The notes beneath the pieces were generated by a model. It was given only the letters and a program-made list of their open reading frames with translations, was not told where the DNA came from and searched no databases. Positions 23,273 through 32,859 of a DNA stretch of 64,000 nucleotides are shown one piece after another. The stretch spans positions 11,988,290-12,052,289 of the forward strand of contig JAJEKV010000038.1 of assembly GCA_021234155.1 (NCBI GenBank). The letters are read 5' to 3'. This DNA comes from Isoetes taiwanensis (Eukaryota; Streptophyta; Lycopodiopsida; Isoetales; Isoetaceae). The position numbers and the translations under genes were made by a program. Every line of letters starts with the position of its first letter. Positions within the stretch are counted from its first letter, which is position 1.

Positions 23273-24079
23273 TATAAGATTGTACATTTTTCTATTATGT
23301 ACTTATTTGTTATGAGGATTGTGTTGGCATTTAGCCCAATCTCGTAACTCAAATGGCACATGAGTCTATCCGGCTTATTTGTGTGTACTAGCTTTCTTAT
23401 TGATTTTCTCAACATTCTTTTCTAAGCCATACATGTGATATAGAATAGAATAGAATAGAATTGTTTTTATCGTCCACGGAGACATGTGATATAGCAATGG
23501 CAAAAAAGAGATCTATTGTGTTTTCCCTAGATTGATTTGTCCAATCCTTCCAATAAATATTTTCTTCATAAGCTCTGATTTTTGGAATGATTTGATGTTT
23601 GGAACTTTTTCTTAGCACACTATTATGTTAAGATCCCTGATTATTTTAAGATCTCTATCTTTTTTGGTATTGGGGTTGGTCACATACATTATAGCTTTGC
23701 ACTACAAGTGCTCAGGGTGCACCTGCTCGATCGGGCTGCCTATATAACTCCTCAGGGAGTCGTTGATGGAAGTGTTGATGGAAGTGCAATTGTTGCTACA
23801 ACCCTTTGGGATGCTGCTAATGCCAGTGCAATTGTTGTTGTTGATGCTGCTACTGTTGTAATCCCTTGCGGTGCTGCTCATGTCAGTACAACTATTACTG
23901 TTGTTGCAACAACAAGCAACTCATGGTGGTATTATCTCGTCTGCCCACACCATCACTTTCAAATAGTATTTGTATGCTTAGGTCTCTCAAAATGGCAGGG
24001 GTTTTCCATGGCAGAAAGTAGATAACTTAAACTCCATAGCTAGGGATATGGCTTTATTTTCCTTATGGAAATATGGAAA
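23273..24079. other. Downstream intergenic DNA with a LINE tail remnant
   Basis: At 23,441-23,488, four TAGAA units followed by TTGTTTTTATCGTCCACGGAGAC are the 3' terminus of a (TATTC)n LINE on the minus strand with almost no body. A plus frame at 23,708-24,025 is built from GTTGCTACT-type trinucleotide-rich sequence and is probably not a gene. Confidence 0.5.
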
Positions 24080-24499
24080 ACATGCTTATCAGAGGATAAT
24101 AGATCAGCCATGATATCATCACTATTCATTGTTCAATGAGTGCACATGCAAGCGGGGCATGGAGGCATAGCCTGCTATTACAAGACATCCTTGGCATCTA
24201 CAGTTTCATTACACAAGGCAGATAGACACAATTGATATATATGGGTACAGGTGTAAAATACTAGATGGCTATTATTGATCCAAAATCTGATAAACTTGGA
24301 GGCTGGAGACTGATTTCCATGAATGGCCTTCCAAACAAACTTGTCTGCTAAAGATTGAGCTTGAAGGAATAAATTCTTGCAACCAAGGCCTCCTAAATTC
24401 TTAGATTTACAAATGGAGCCCCAGTTGACGAGGTGACTCCTTTCCAGATGAAATTCCTAATGATTTTCTCCAATTCCAAATAGATGAGTTTGGGAGCAA
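24080..24499 (-). mobile_element. L1-type LINE, 3' end of ORF2 (distal part)
   Basis: The minus strand from 24,499 reads APKLIYLELEKIIRNFIWKG, then after one frameshift KNLGGLGCKNLFLQAQSL and ADKFVWKAIHGNQSPAS. This is the conserved region downstream of the RT in plant L1 elements (FIWKG..GGLG..NL). It continues in frame from 29,714 once the 24,500-29,713 insertion is removed, so both pieces belong to one element. Confidence 0.85.
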
Positions 24500-24879
24500 A
24501 AGTCGTATTTAATTAAAGTGGGACTCATTCCATTCCCACTTTTTTTCGGAACCCTGTTATTTTACACAAAAAGGAGCACCCCGACCCGAAAACTGTCCTT
24601 AATTCGAATTTTTGTCTGTTACTGTGCATCCAAGCTTTCTCCCAGTTTTCTCTGATAGCGAGTCGAGTCCCTTTTTTGGGGCTTATTTGTCATTCAAAAT
24701 AAGAGTTTTTCGCGTGAGGGTGAATTCCTTTACCAAGACATTTTGGCTCTATTTTCTTAGATGGGTAGACAAGAGATCATAAATTCCAACAAAAATTAAG
24801 CAAATTGTTTACTTAATCACCAAAAAATACTATTTTTGAGATACCTTATATTTATAAATGGGCTCATTACAATATATAT

Positions 24880-25145
24880 TACAGTGGGTGAAGAGACCAT
24901 AGTGGTCGATATCACAATGATTACACCCTCTTCACACATGAACCACCTAGTGCAAACGGCGCAGTGGAGCTCATTCAAGTCACGGAGCAACTTACGACGA
25001 TAGAAATCAGTATGAGGAGTTCCTTCATAGGCCACGTGCTTGTATGTCCAACTGATGTCACCACCCTCTTCTCGGCATCTTTCTTCAATGAACTGGTCTT
25101 TTCATTGCTCCCAAGCATGTACTATCTGGTCAAGAATATGTAGCA
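24880..25145 (-). pseudogene. Unrecognised coding fragment in element A
   Basis: From 25,145 the minus strand reads LHILDQIVHAWEQ, one TGA, then KDQFIEERCREEGGDISWTY and VAYEGTPHTDFYRRKLL..LNELHCAVCTRWFMCEEG. Apart from the single stop it is coherent for about 80 codons and has C-x2-C and C-x4-C spacing. I do not recognise it. It could be captured host coding sequence or a remnant of the element's own gene. Confidence 0.4.
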
Positions 25146-25264
25146 TAATAACAGGGGGTTTTCTTTATGTTTTTGCACGCTTTTCACTAAGGTTTTCCTA
25201 TGATTTCGCGGATGTATTCAAATGGATGTACTTAATGCGTGACATCTAGAGTGCACCATTTCGA

Positions 25265-25550
25265 GCCATTGATTTTAGCTTTTTTCAATGGTCAACAACC
25301 AATGGCTCCACAACAAAAGCCCTTTTTTGTGCGTGTGGTGCATAATGGTCAACAACCAATGGCTCACAACAAAAGCCCTCTTTTTGTGTGTGTGCATAAT
25401 GGGCACATGAAGCGGCTTGAAACCAATGGCTCACAACAAAAGCCTTTTTTTTTTTAGGTGGTGCATAATGGTCAACAACCAATGGCTCACAACAAAAGCC
25501 TCTTTTTGTGTGTGGTGCATAATGGGCACAATGAAGGGGCTTGAAGGGCG
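25265..25550 (+). repeat. About 62-bp tandem repeat, four copies
   Basis: Copies of CAACCAATGGCTCACAACAAAAGCC followed by a T-run and GTGTG..GTGCATAATGG repeat four times with length variation. Frames across it (for example HYAPHTKRGFCCEPLVVD) are artefacts. Confidence 0.85.
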
Positions 25551-26369
25551 ATAGTGAAGTTCCGCCACGGCAACGCATTTCTTATCATAACTTCGATTTA
25601 GAGCTCGCTTTTGGGATGATTTTATTATGGTGGAAAGCTCTCTCCGAGATCTTTTATAGTGTATGATATGGATATGTTTGGTTAAGTTATTTATGCTAAA
25701 ACAGCAATTTTTCGGTCGGGTTTGGTAGGCTTTCACATCCTACATTAATACAGATTGTGCTATTGGATATTGTTTTATGGCTCATTCGAATGAAGCTTGC
25801 AAAAAAATTACCATGCATTTTTAGATTTTGAGGCGCTTATTAAGCAAATTCCAAGGCTTCTAGATCCTTGTGCTAACAAGCGTAAAAGTTTCCCACTTTG
25901 GTTTCTCACCACAAGAATCCATGGAGGCCAAAGGCTACCAAGAAATTCCAGGTTGAAAATGTTTGTGTATGGGTGTTGCAAACTTTATGACTTTCTAATA
26001 ATGGGATCAATCTGCTCTACCCTTTATGGTAACTTTTACTTATGTTCTATTTGTTTTATTGTGAGGAAATTCAAAAGCTACAATGATGAAAGCCTCAAAT
26101 GAATTCTAGTTTTTTCCTGGTTTGAATTCTAAAATTTTTGTCACATGGGGGCGGTGACATCCCTAAGGCCTCCGGCCAATTTTTTTTTTTTTTGCAACAC
26201 AAACCATTAACATCCAACATATTAAAATTAAATCCCCCAACACATAACAACCAACACATAACAACCATTGACATTAACAACCAACACATAACTACCATTG
26301 ACATTAATTAACACAACCATTGGGTCCAAAGAAATTTAAATTAAAATCCCCTTAAACCCCTTTGGTTTG
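25551..26369. other. Interior of element A, no recognised gene
   Basis: A plus frame at 25,797-26,102 (101 codons) matches no family I know. A small tandem array of CAACACATAACAACCATTGAC lies at 26,235-26,320. Otherwise nothing structured. Confidence 0.35.
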
Positions 26370-26636
26370 GGTGCATATTCACACGGGGTGACGTAGGGGC
26401 AAATGAGAGCCCTCATAATTGTATTTTTGCACGTAAGAAATCAACACCATATAGTATTCGCTTGAAATCTTATAGTATTTTTATAATCTTGTTATACAAG
26501 ATAGCAAATTTTGTACTTGCATACCCCACAAAAACCAGGAACTTTAACGCATTTCCGGTAGATTAAGGAATAAGGGGTGAATATGCCTATCCAACAGCCT
26601 CTCGGTTCTGAGTCACCCCCGCGGTGAATATGCACC
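26370..26636. mobile_element. Short inverted-repeat element (MITE-like) nested in element A
   Basis: GGTGCATATTCAC.CGGGGTGAC (26,370-26,392) is inverted at 26,612-26,636, enclosing 267 bp. The arms match over about 21 of 24 positions. No clear target duplication was found. Confidence 0.5.
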
Positions 26637-26726
26637 GATAAGGACCTAAGAGACAAAATCAAGTTAGTCAAGGATGCTACAGTGCAAAAAAGTAAAATAA
26701 AAACACGCTTTGAAAAATACAAATAG

Positions 26727-27060
26727 AGGCCTTTCTCGACCGCTGAAGCCGAGAAAGGCAGCCAAAGCCGAAAAATGCAGTTTTTTAGGGTGGAAGGTTC
26801 ACTCGCGAAGTCGAGAAAGGCAAAATAAAGTTTAAAAAAATGCAGTTTTAGGTCGGGAGGTCTTCGACTCACTCGCGAGTCGAGAAAGGCAACAAAGCCG
26901 GAAAAACACGGTGTTTTAGGTCAGATATGCCTTTTCGACCAAGGAAATCGAGAAAGGCGTTTCAAAAGCAAAAGCTACAGGTTTTAGGGAATGGGAGGTC
27001 TTTCTCGACACGAAAGAAAGGCAAACCGTGAGTAAAAAAGGCAATTTCAAGGGCCAGAGA
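26727..27060 (+). repeat. Tandem hairpin array, five units
   Basis: Five diverged units of 63-75 bp. Each begins with a palindrome of the form CTTTCTCGAC-(loop)-GTCGAGAAAGGC and ends with a spacer like AAAGCCGAAAAA.GCAGTTTTAGG. The hairpins start near 26,731, 26,803, 26,863, 26,930 and 27,000. The same hairpin recurs in element B (60,781-63,975). Confidence 0.8.
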
Positions 27061-27109
27061 TTATTTTTGAGGAGCATCATTTCATCTATCTATCCATCTA
27101 ATTTTCCAC

Positions 27110-27440
27110 CATAGTTTATTATTCTATCACACCATAGTTTATTGTTTTTCTCACAGCATATTAGTATTTAGCACACATTAGTATTTAACAATTGTTTTTA
27201 TACTAGCACACATTAGTATTAGCACACATTAGCATTTTTATACTAGCAGTCTAGCACACCTTAATTAGCACACATTAGTACTTTATACTACCACAATTAG
27301 CACACAAATAGCACACAATTAGTACTTTATACTACCACAATTAGTATTAGCACACATTAGCATTTTTATACATTAGTACACATTAGTATTAGCACACATT
27401 AGTAGCACACACTATACTATACTATGTATTTTTTAATAAA
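27110..27440 (+). repeat. AT-rich short tandem repeats (AGCACACATTAGTATT type)
   Basis: AGCACACATTAGTATT and shortened versions repeat more than ten times with ACTTTATACTACCACAATT spacers. Low complexity; no gene is seen. The AT-rich DNA on to 27,680 is likewise empty. Confidence 0.75.
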
Positions 27441-28059
27441 CACAATATTTTATGTATTTTCTATGAAAAATTACCCTCCCCATAAATTTCCTATGTATTT
27501 TCTATGATAAATAGACCTTCCCCATGTATTTATCTAATGGACATCATATGCACCTATAATGCACATTATAACAACTGAAAAATAATTCTCTACTTACCCT
27601 TACAACTAATAATAATGCATTATACAAATATTATGACAACTTCAAAACTCACTCTACGTGACTTATTTTCAAGACTTATTTAATTGTTTCTTATACCCCG
27701 CCCTTTTTTCCCCCAATATTTGAATTTTGAAATTTGGTACACACCTTTGTGCCGCAGATCCTGTTGTACCACTTGGAAAGGAGAAACCACTCTGGTTTCC
27801 GGCAGATCTGCAACCACGAATCCGTTTCTTGAAGAACAACACCCACAAGAATCACATTCGCATTCATTTTCCTTGCTAAAATTATCCTGCGGAACTATGA
27901 TCGCCCACAAGAATCACATTCGCATTCATTTTCCTTCCTTCCAGCCCATCTAGCAGCCGCCCAATCACCTGATTCACATGCGCAACAGCTTCTGTAATCT
28001 TCAGATCATCAGGGCCGACCTTGTGGCCCTGCGAGAAACTGGCAATAGTTGGTCCGATT

Positions 28060-28371
28060 GACCTGCAATAGTTGGAAGGGGAAGATAAAAGGGAAACCGA
28101 CATGAAGCAATAAAAGCTCCTTATTTCATCTCAAATTGGCATTTTTCTCAATCGGCGGCCCTCAAAGGATGAGGAAGTCGGCCCATCTTTTGCTCCTGCG
28201 GTGCCGGAATCGGCCACCTTCATCCGATGATGGCTATGGCCAAGCAGCTGGCTCAGCGGGGTCTCTCAATCACGGTACTCCTGCCCAATACTTTTTCCTA
28301 CAATCTGGTCTCAAACTCTGGAATAATCGGAGATCTAGACATCCAACTTCCCCTTCCAACTATTGCAGGTC
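28060..28371. repeat. 25-bp perfect inverted repeat around the UGT fragment
   Basis: The sequence at 28,347-28,371 (CTTCCCCTTCCAACTATTG onward) is present in exact inverse at 28,060-28,084. The right copy spans the UGT/NPP junction; the left copy flips the same junction back into NPP sequence. This is typical of a template switch or an inversion during assembly of captured pieces. Confidence 0.8.
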
Positions 28372-28400
28372 AGGGCGCTGAGAAACTGGCAGACCGATGA
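28169..28400 (+). pseudogene. UDP-glycosyltransferase N-terminal fragment
   Basis: The plus strand begins MRKSAHLLL at 28,169, shifts frame within the next 20 bp, then reads GHLHPMMAMAKQLAQRGL, SITVLLPNTF and GIIGDLDIQLPLP. This is the start of a plant family-1 glycosyltransferase (HxxxP..GH.nPm..lAk.L..rG..vT). Catalytic His and the C-terminal PSPG box are absent. The last 40 bp overlap the antisense NPP frame, so the true junction lies at about 28,355-28,372. UGTs transfer sugars from UDP-sugars to small molecules; this fragment is inert. Confidence 0.75.
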
Positions 28401-28607
28401 GGAATAAAACGTAATCGACCCGTTCTTCGAATGGCTTGGACTTGTTATATTCGGGGCAGTAAGTCGCAGGGCAGGTCCATCCGTTTTTTTTTAACCTCAG
28501 ATCCAGGGCAGTCTGCCAGATCGGTTCCCCCAGCCACCATTTTGGGTCCACATTTCCGACCCTGAAATTATCAGATCTGCCATAGCCGTTTCTTGAAGAA
28601 CAACACC

Positions 28608-29229
28608 AGCAAGAGGCGCTTCAAGCGGCTCTGATATCGGCGATTTTGGAGATAAGTGCTCTAATATCGGCGCTTCAAGCGGCTCTGCTATCGATTCCGA
28701 CTAGTTGGGATAATGGATGGCGCTCATCTTTATTGCTGCTATCTCTGCTATCTCTGCTGCAGTCGACCTAGGCGGTGCAAAGAACTCGCATCTTTGCGCC
28801 ATCTCCGCTTCCGTCTCCATTACATTCATAGCCTCGCAAAGCCTTAAACGGCTTTCGCAATCCCGCTCAGCAAAGCCTTAAAACGGCTTCTTGAATCCAT
28901 GCCAATGCCTTTAAACCTGCTTCTTAAATCATTTCTCAAACTCAAGGCCTTCTCAAATCTCTGATTCAAATCTGTGCTTTCTCAATGCCTTCTAAATCTA
29001 TGCCTCGCCTTTTCGAAGTAGCACAGGTCTTTCCTTATTCGGTTACAAAGGAATGGCATAAAATAAAAAATGCCTTAACGGCTTGAGTCAGCATGAAAAG
29101 GTGCTTGGATGGGCGATTATTAATAGAGAACCGTCCGAATTTTTCTATGTGAATATTGGCTTGGAGAAGGAGTTAGGTCCAATTGCTTTGCGAGGAGGAA
29201 AGACTCTTCAATTCTCGACTCACTGGTCG
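28608..29229. other. Short repeats of element A (GCGGCTCTG and AAACGGCTT types)
   Basis: GGCGCTTCAAGCGGCTCTG occurs at about 28,615 and 28,669; CAAAGCCTTAAA-CGGCTT occurs at about 28,837 and 28,872 with partial copies later. One hairpin (TTCTCGACT..GGTCGAGAA) lies at 29,212-29,234. No gene is seen. Confidence 0.5.
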
Positions 29230-29613
29230 AGAACACGGTTTATATTTTTTTATTAAATTAATTAAATTATTTTATATTTAATTAAATTAATTATTAATTA
29301 TATTTTAATATTATCATTTTTAATCTCAAGGGGATATTCCCCTTTAGTTATTTTGGTTCTCCCCTTCCCCTTCATCTCTTCCCCAACTCTTTTCACTTGC
29401 CCCTCTTCTCACCCCTTTCCCAACTCACCTCCCCTTGCCCCCCTTCTCTCCCCCTTTTGAACTCACCTCCCCTCACCCTCCTCTCACCTCCCCTTGCCCC
29501 CTCTTCTCAACCCCCTTTTGAACTTCCTCCCTCCCCCCTTCTTCCTTATCCCCTTCCATTACTTCTCTCAACTTCTCCCCAACTTCTCGCCTTCCCCTTC
29601 CCCTCCCCCTGAT
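29230..29613. repeat. AT-rich tract and pyrimidine-rich tract
   Basis: 29,237-29,325 is nearly pure A/T (ATTAAATTAATT words). 29,355-29,610 is a C/T-rich strand (CCCCTTCTC, CCTCCCC), strongly strand-asymmetric and mirror-like. Proline/leucine-rich frames here are composition artefacts. Confidence 0.75.
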
Positions 29614-29713
29614 CTAACAACGATTCAATGTAAAAAAATTTGTCATTATGAGTCCCATTTTCAGTCTGAGTCCCAAAATTCGAGATTTGTCCCACTTTAA
29701 TTAAATACGACTT

Positions 29714-31901
29714 GCAACTAATACAGTGGAGAAATAAACATAAGAACTTGCTAAGACAGAATTTGCAATAATCGTTATACCAGCAAGGGAAAGAGAAGTT
29801 CTGTAATTGTTCAGCTTCTTCTTGATTTTTGAAAGAATAGGATCCCAAAGACCTTTGATGCCCAATAATTTAGTGGCTTGCTCAGAGGAAAGAACCTTTA
29901 CCAGCCAGATTTTGATAAGAAATATCTCCAATGAACAAAGTTTTGTCAATATTTAGCTGAATACCTGAGAATTGGTTTAGAATTTTCAAGAAGAATTCAA
30001 AGTTTGCAATATCAGCCTCAAGAAAGGAGAAAGAGTCATCAGCATATTGAAGAATACTAAGGGATTCATCAGACTGATAATGAACAATGGCTTTGTTAAG
30101 CAACTCAACTGTCACAAGAAAACGATAAGGAGCAAGAGGACAACCTTGCCTAACACCACATGTAAGAGAAAAAAAACCAGAAGGAGCACCATTTATAAGA
30201 ACGGCAGAATTGGATATAGAATTAAGGCAAAAAATGAGATTTCTTAGCTTGGGAAGAAAGCCAAGTTTGGACAAAAGTCAAGGAAATCCCATCTGACCGA
30301 GTCAAAGGCACGCTTAAAATCCAGGTTTAGAAGAACACAATTGTGCTTTGAGGTCTTATTCCAATGTAAACCCTCCATTGCAGCAACATAATTATCAAGA
30401 ATATATCTATTTGGAAGGAAAGCAGACTGATTATGGTTGATACTCTTCTGTAAAAAGTTTTTGATCCTGGAGGCAATGATTTTGGCACAAAGTTTATAAG
30501 TGGTGTTTGTAAGAGAGATAGGTCTCCAATCTTGAATTTTGGTAGGATGATCAATCTTAGGGATCAAGTAAATAAATCCACTAGAGATAGAAGGATGCAG
30601 ATGCTTTGCATTCTGCTATGGCCCCAAGCCCTACCCAAAAAAACCTGCCCTGCTTCGGCGATCATGCAATCTGTCAAGAGTGCAATAGACTCTTGCATTA
30701 TTCTTCTGCTTATTAGACCAAGTATAAGTTGAAGTTGAAGAGGGGATATGTATCAAACCATTATCAGAGAAGAGAATCCCAATTGAGCTTTTCAGCCTTT
30801 GTCATATTAATTTTATTTTCCAACTTAAGATCCCAAGAAGGGGTGTTATTAAAATCCCCAGCGACAATTCAATTATCAATGCTTTGAGATGCCAACCAAT
30901 TATTTATTTCCATCCAAATAGGCTCTCTGTCCTTAGGATTAGTAGGAGCATAGATATTGATAATTCCAAAAGAAGAATTCGAAATGGAGAAAATAACATA
31001 CTGCAGAAGGGCTGTTGTAGAAGTGATGACGGCTGTAGAATCAATCCAAGTAGAAGAAGACGCAGGATATATCCAATCACCTAAATTACCACATTCAAAA
31101 GAAGGCAGCTTCAATTCTTGTAGAAGGATAATGTCTGCATTGTAAAGCCTAATTTGAGCAATGGCACGTCTCCTTTTTAAGGGACCTTTAATGCCTCTGA
31201 CATTCCAAGATAGAATCTTCATCGGATCCAAGAAGGAGGAAGACAAAAACAGGATAGATTATTTTCTGGCTATTGTGGGTTTCCTCATATTGTTTTTACT
31301 TCTAGTATTCTGAACAGGGGTTTTATGTAACCCAAACAAGATAAGCACTTTGTCTAAGGTATTCTCATTTCTCCTAGCATTTCTTTTAATGTGATTCTGA
31401 TCTGGCGTAGGGGCATTATTAGGATTCTCTAAGAAGTACTTTTCCTTGCCCCAAGTTTCTTTATCACTTCCATAACCCTCACTGTTACTTGAGTCAGAGA
31501 ATACACCAGGTGAAAATTGAAACATAGAATTATTTTTAGTATTATTTAAGGAAGATAACTTGCCTGGTATTCTCCTTTTCTTGAAGCTCCTTTCTTTCAT
31601 TGATTCTATGCTCTGGAGTCTCAGCAATAAAGTCTCTGTCTTTGTCTTGAGCCACAATAACTTCACAATCTTTCTGTCCTTGTAAAATGAGACTGATATC
31701 TTCCTGCAGAGAGGCCATCTGATCTGCAAACTTGCTTGATATCTTGGGAGGACATGTAGAACAATCCACTATAGGGGAGTCCCGATCAATCAGGGAAGGC
31801 AAGAAAGCAGGAGTCAAAATGGGAGGCTCATTTGATTCAGTGTTTTGGACTAGAGAGGTTATATGAGGCACTGGATTATGAATTGGATCATATGATTTGG
31901 G
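29714..31901 (-). mobile_element. L1-type LINE: ORF1 end, endonuclease and reverse transcriptase (degenerate)
   Basis: Read on the minus strand. 31,946-31,259 holds charged ORF1-like sequence. 31,225-30,830 is an AP-like endonuclease: MKILSWNVRGIKGPLKRRR, DIILLQELKL, INIYAPTNP and, after a stop in place of W, IVAGDFNNTP. A gap removes the region joining EN to RT. 30,567-30,290 gives DWRPISLTNTTYKL.., QSAFLPNRYILDN and NLDFKRAFDSVRWDFL (RT motif A). 30,175-29,900 gives GVRQGCPLAPYRF (B') and LQYADDSFSFLEA (C). The tail IANSVLASSYVYFSTVLVA runs into the 24,500-29,713 insertion. Stops and the EN-RT deletion show an inactive copy. The L1 clade is inferred from the LSWN..G and YADD context. Confidence 0.9.
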
Positions 31902-32180
31902 GTCAAAGCATGGAGCTGGGGGGGCATTTTTGCGCCAGCCAAGCACCCCCTAAGCACCTAATGCGGGAAATTTTACTTATTTTTATCTTTTTTTTCTATA
32001 ACTCCGATGAAGCTGAAATTTTGTATTCCAAGGCATAATATGAATGTGTTTCAGGGAAAAATATCAAAAAAATAAAAGAAAAATATTTTTTAAAAATACA
32101 AAGAAAATAGCTCCGGAAAGCACCCCCTAAGCACCATGTGTCGCTGACACAAAAAGTGTCCCCCACCTCCATGCTTTGAC
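31902..32180. mobile_element. MITE-like element with about 40-bp inverted repeats at the L1 5' edge
   Basis: GTCAAAGCATGGAG.TGGGGG (31,902) is inverted at 32,160-32,180. Similarity continues inward through CATTTTTG-G-CAGC for about 40 bp. The direct word AAGCACCCCCTAAGCACC occurs at 31,939 and 32,117 inside the arms. It contains no coding sequence. No unambiguous target duplication is seen. Confidence 0.6.
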
Positions 32181-32245
32181 ATGCTTCTTCTTCTTTATTC
32201 ATTTGTTTTATGGGGAGTGTGATTATGCATCTAGTGCTTCTTTAT

Positions 32246-32850
32246 TGCTGAGACTCCAGAGCATAGAATCAATGAAAGAAAGGAGCTTCAAGAAAGCTTG
32301 CTGATATGTATGGATCTCTATTGATTCTCTTGGAGGATAAGGACAAATTCCACCTTTTCTACAACAACAGTTGGCCTGCTAAGTCCTGCACTTTTGGAAC
32401 TACTGATGCCTTTAATGCCTACTTCAATTCCATCTTCTTTGCTGAATCTTAAACCTTCCATCCTTCTTTGCATTCCTCTCATCCTCCCTGTGCTCTTGTC
32501 TAAATTTTTGTCTAGCTTCACTATTTTTGTTTGCTCTCTTGTGGACAGGAATTAAGAGTTAAGGAGACAGTCTGATATCGAGCTTCAGATCTTTCGGACT
32601 TTCAGGAGATTCAGGATGCTTATGATATTCAAGAATCAATTCTTATTTCTTCTCTACACTTTATAGATTTTTGGATATTATTAAGGGATCATAGTTCTCT
32701 TATATTATGAGGCTCTGTATTGGCTTTAAATTTCTATCTTTTATGACATGCTTTTATATCAAAAGTATGAATTTTGCTATGTACTTGAGGATTTATAATT
32801 AATGACAAAACCAACTCTTACTTTCAAAAAAAGATTAAAAAAAAAAATGT
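32246..32850 (+). mobile_element. L1 fragment on the opposite strand, with 3' end and poly(A)
   Basis: 32,246-32,294 is an inverse copy of L1 ORF1 sequence found at 31,577-31,625 (peptide ETPEHRINERKELQE). It is followed by AT-rich 3'-UTR-like sequence and an A-run at 32,825-32,849. It lies head-to-head with the minus-strand L1 and has an internal deletion. It could be a separate insertion or a rearranged end of the same element. Confidence 0.6.
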
Positions 32851-32859
32851 AATCTTAAA

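Larger units (their letters stand above)
27680..28560 (-). pseudogene. Ectonucleotide pyrophosphatase/phosphodiesterase (NPP) fragments
   Basis: Two segments on the minus strand match plant type I NPP (alkaline-phosphatase-fold phosphodiesterase). From 28,551: DPKWWLGEPIWQTAL, GWTCPATYCPEYNKS and PFEERVDYVL..GLPVSQRPDL, equivalent to the WWLGEP..W..A and CPYKYC..PFEERVD region. From about 28,045: GHKVGPDDLKITEAV, NQVIGRLLDGLE and NANVILVGDH, the region holding the metal-binding GDH motif; the final DHG is DHS here. Between them lies a plus-strand UGT fragment. The 33-bp CCCACAAGAATCACATTCG.. block is duplicated at 27,841 and 27,905. It is incomplete, rearranged and frameshifted: a captured exon set inside element A. 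Confidence 0.75.
27822..28607 (+). repeat. Direct repeat flanking the captured segment
   Basis: CCGTTTCTTGAAGAACAACA(CC) occurs at 27,822-27,843 and 28,586-28,607, each preceded by a similar CAGATCTGC word. The two copies bracket the NPP/UGT mosaic and may mark the unit in which it was acquired or duplicated. Confidence 0.5.
24496..29717. mobile_element. AAGTCG-ended TIR element A (5.2 kb) with GCAA target duplication
   Basis: The element proper is 24,500-29,713. Its ends are perfect 25-bp inverted repeats beginning AAGTCGTATTTAATTAAAG. GCAA flanks it at 24,496-24,499 and 29,714-29,717. Excision with one GCAA restores the L1 ORF2 frame (TVLVA-PKLIYLE), which proves the boundaries. The interior holds a short coding fragment, a 62-bp tandem repeat, a nested inverted-repeat element, a tandem hairpin array, antisense fragments of an NPP-type phosphodiesterase and a UDP-glycosyltransferase, and AT- and pyrimidine-rich DNA. 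No transposase is recognised, so it is likely a non-autonomous, gene-capturing element. A 4-bp duplication is reported for few superfamilies (for example Sola); the assignment remains open. Confidence 0.85.

Noticed and set aside
23708-24025. 105-codon Ala/Val/Thr-rich protein
   Set aside because: Composition reflects GTT/GCT-rich short repeats; no signal, motif or conserved flank.
26727-27060. Possible CRISPR array (palindromic repeats with spacers)
   Set aside because: This is a plant nuclear window; repeats are diverged, spacers are homologous to one another, and no cas genes exist.
29397-29700. Proline/leucine-rich protein
   Set aside because: The frame follows a pure pyrimidine tract and has no start context or family motif.
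24500-29713. LTR retrotransposon interpretation of the AAGTCG element
   Set aside because: The ends are inverted rather than direct repeats, with no primer-binding site, polypurine tract or pol gene.
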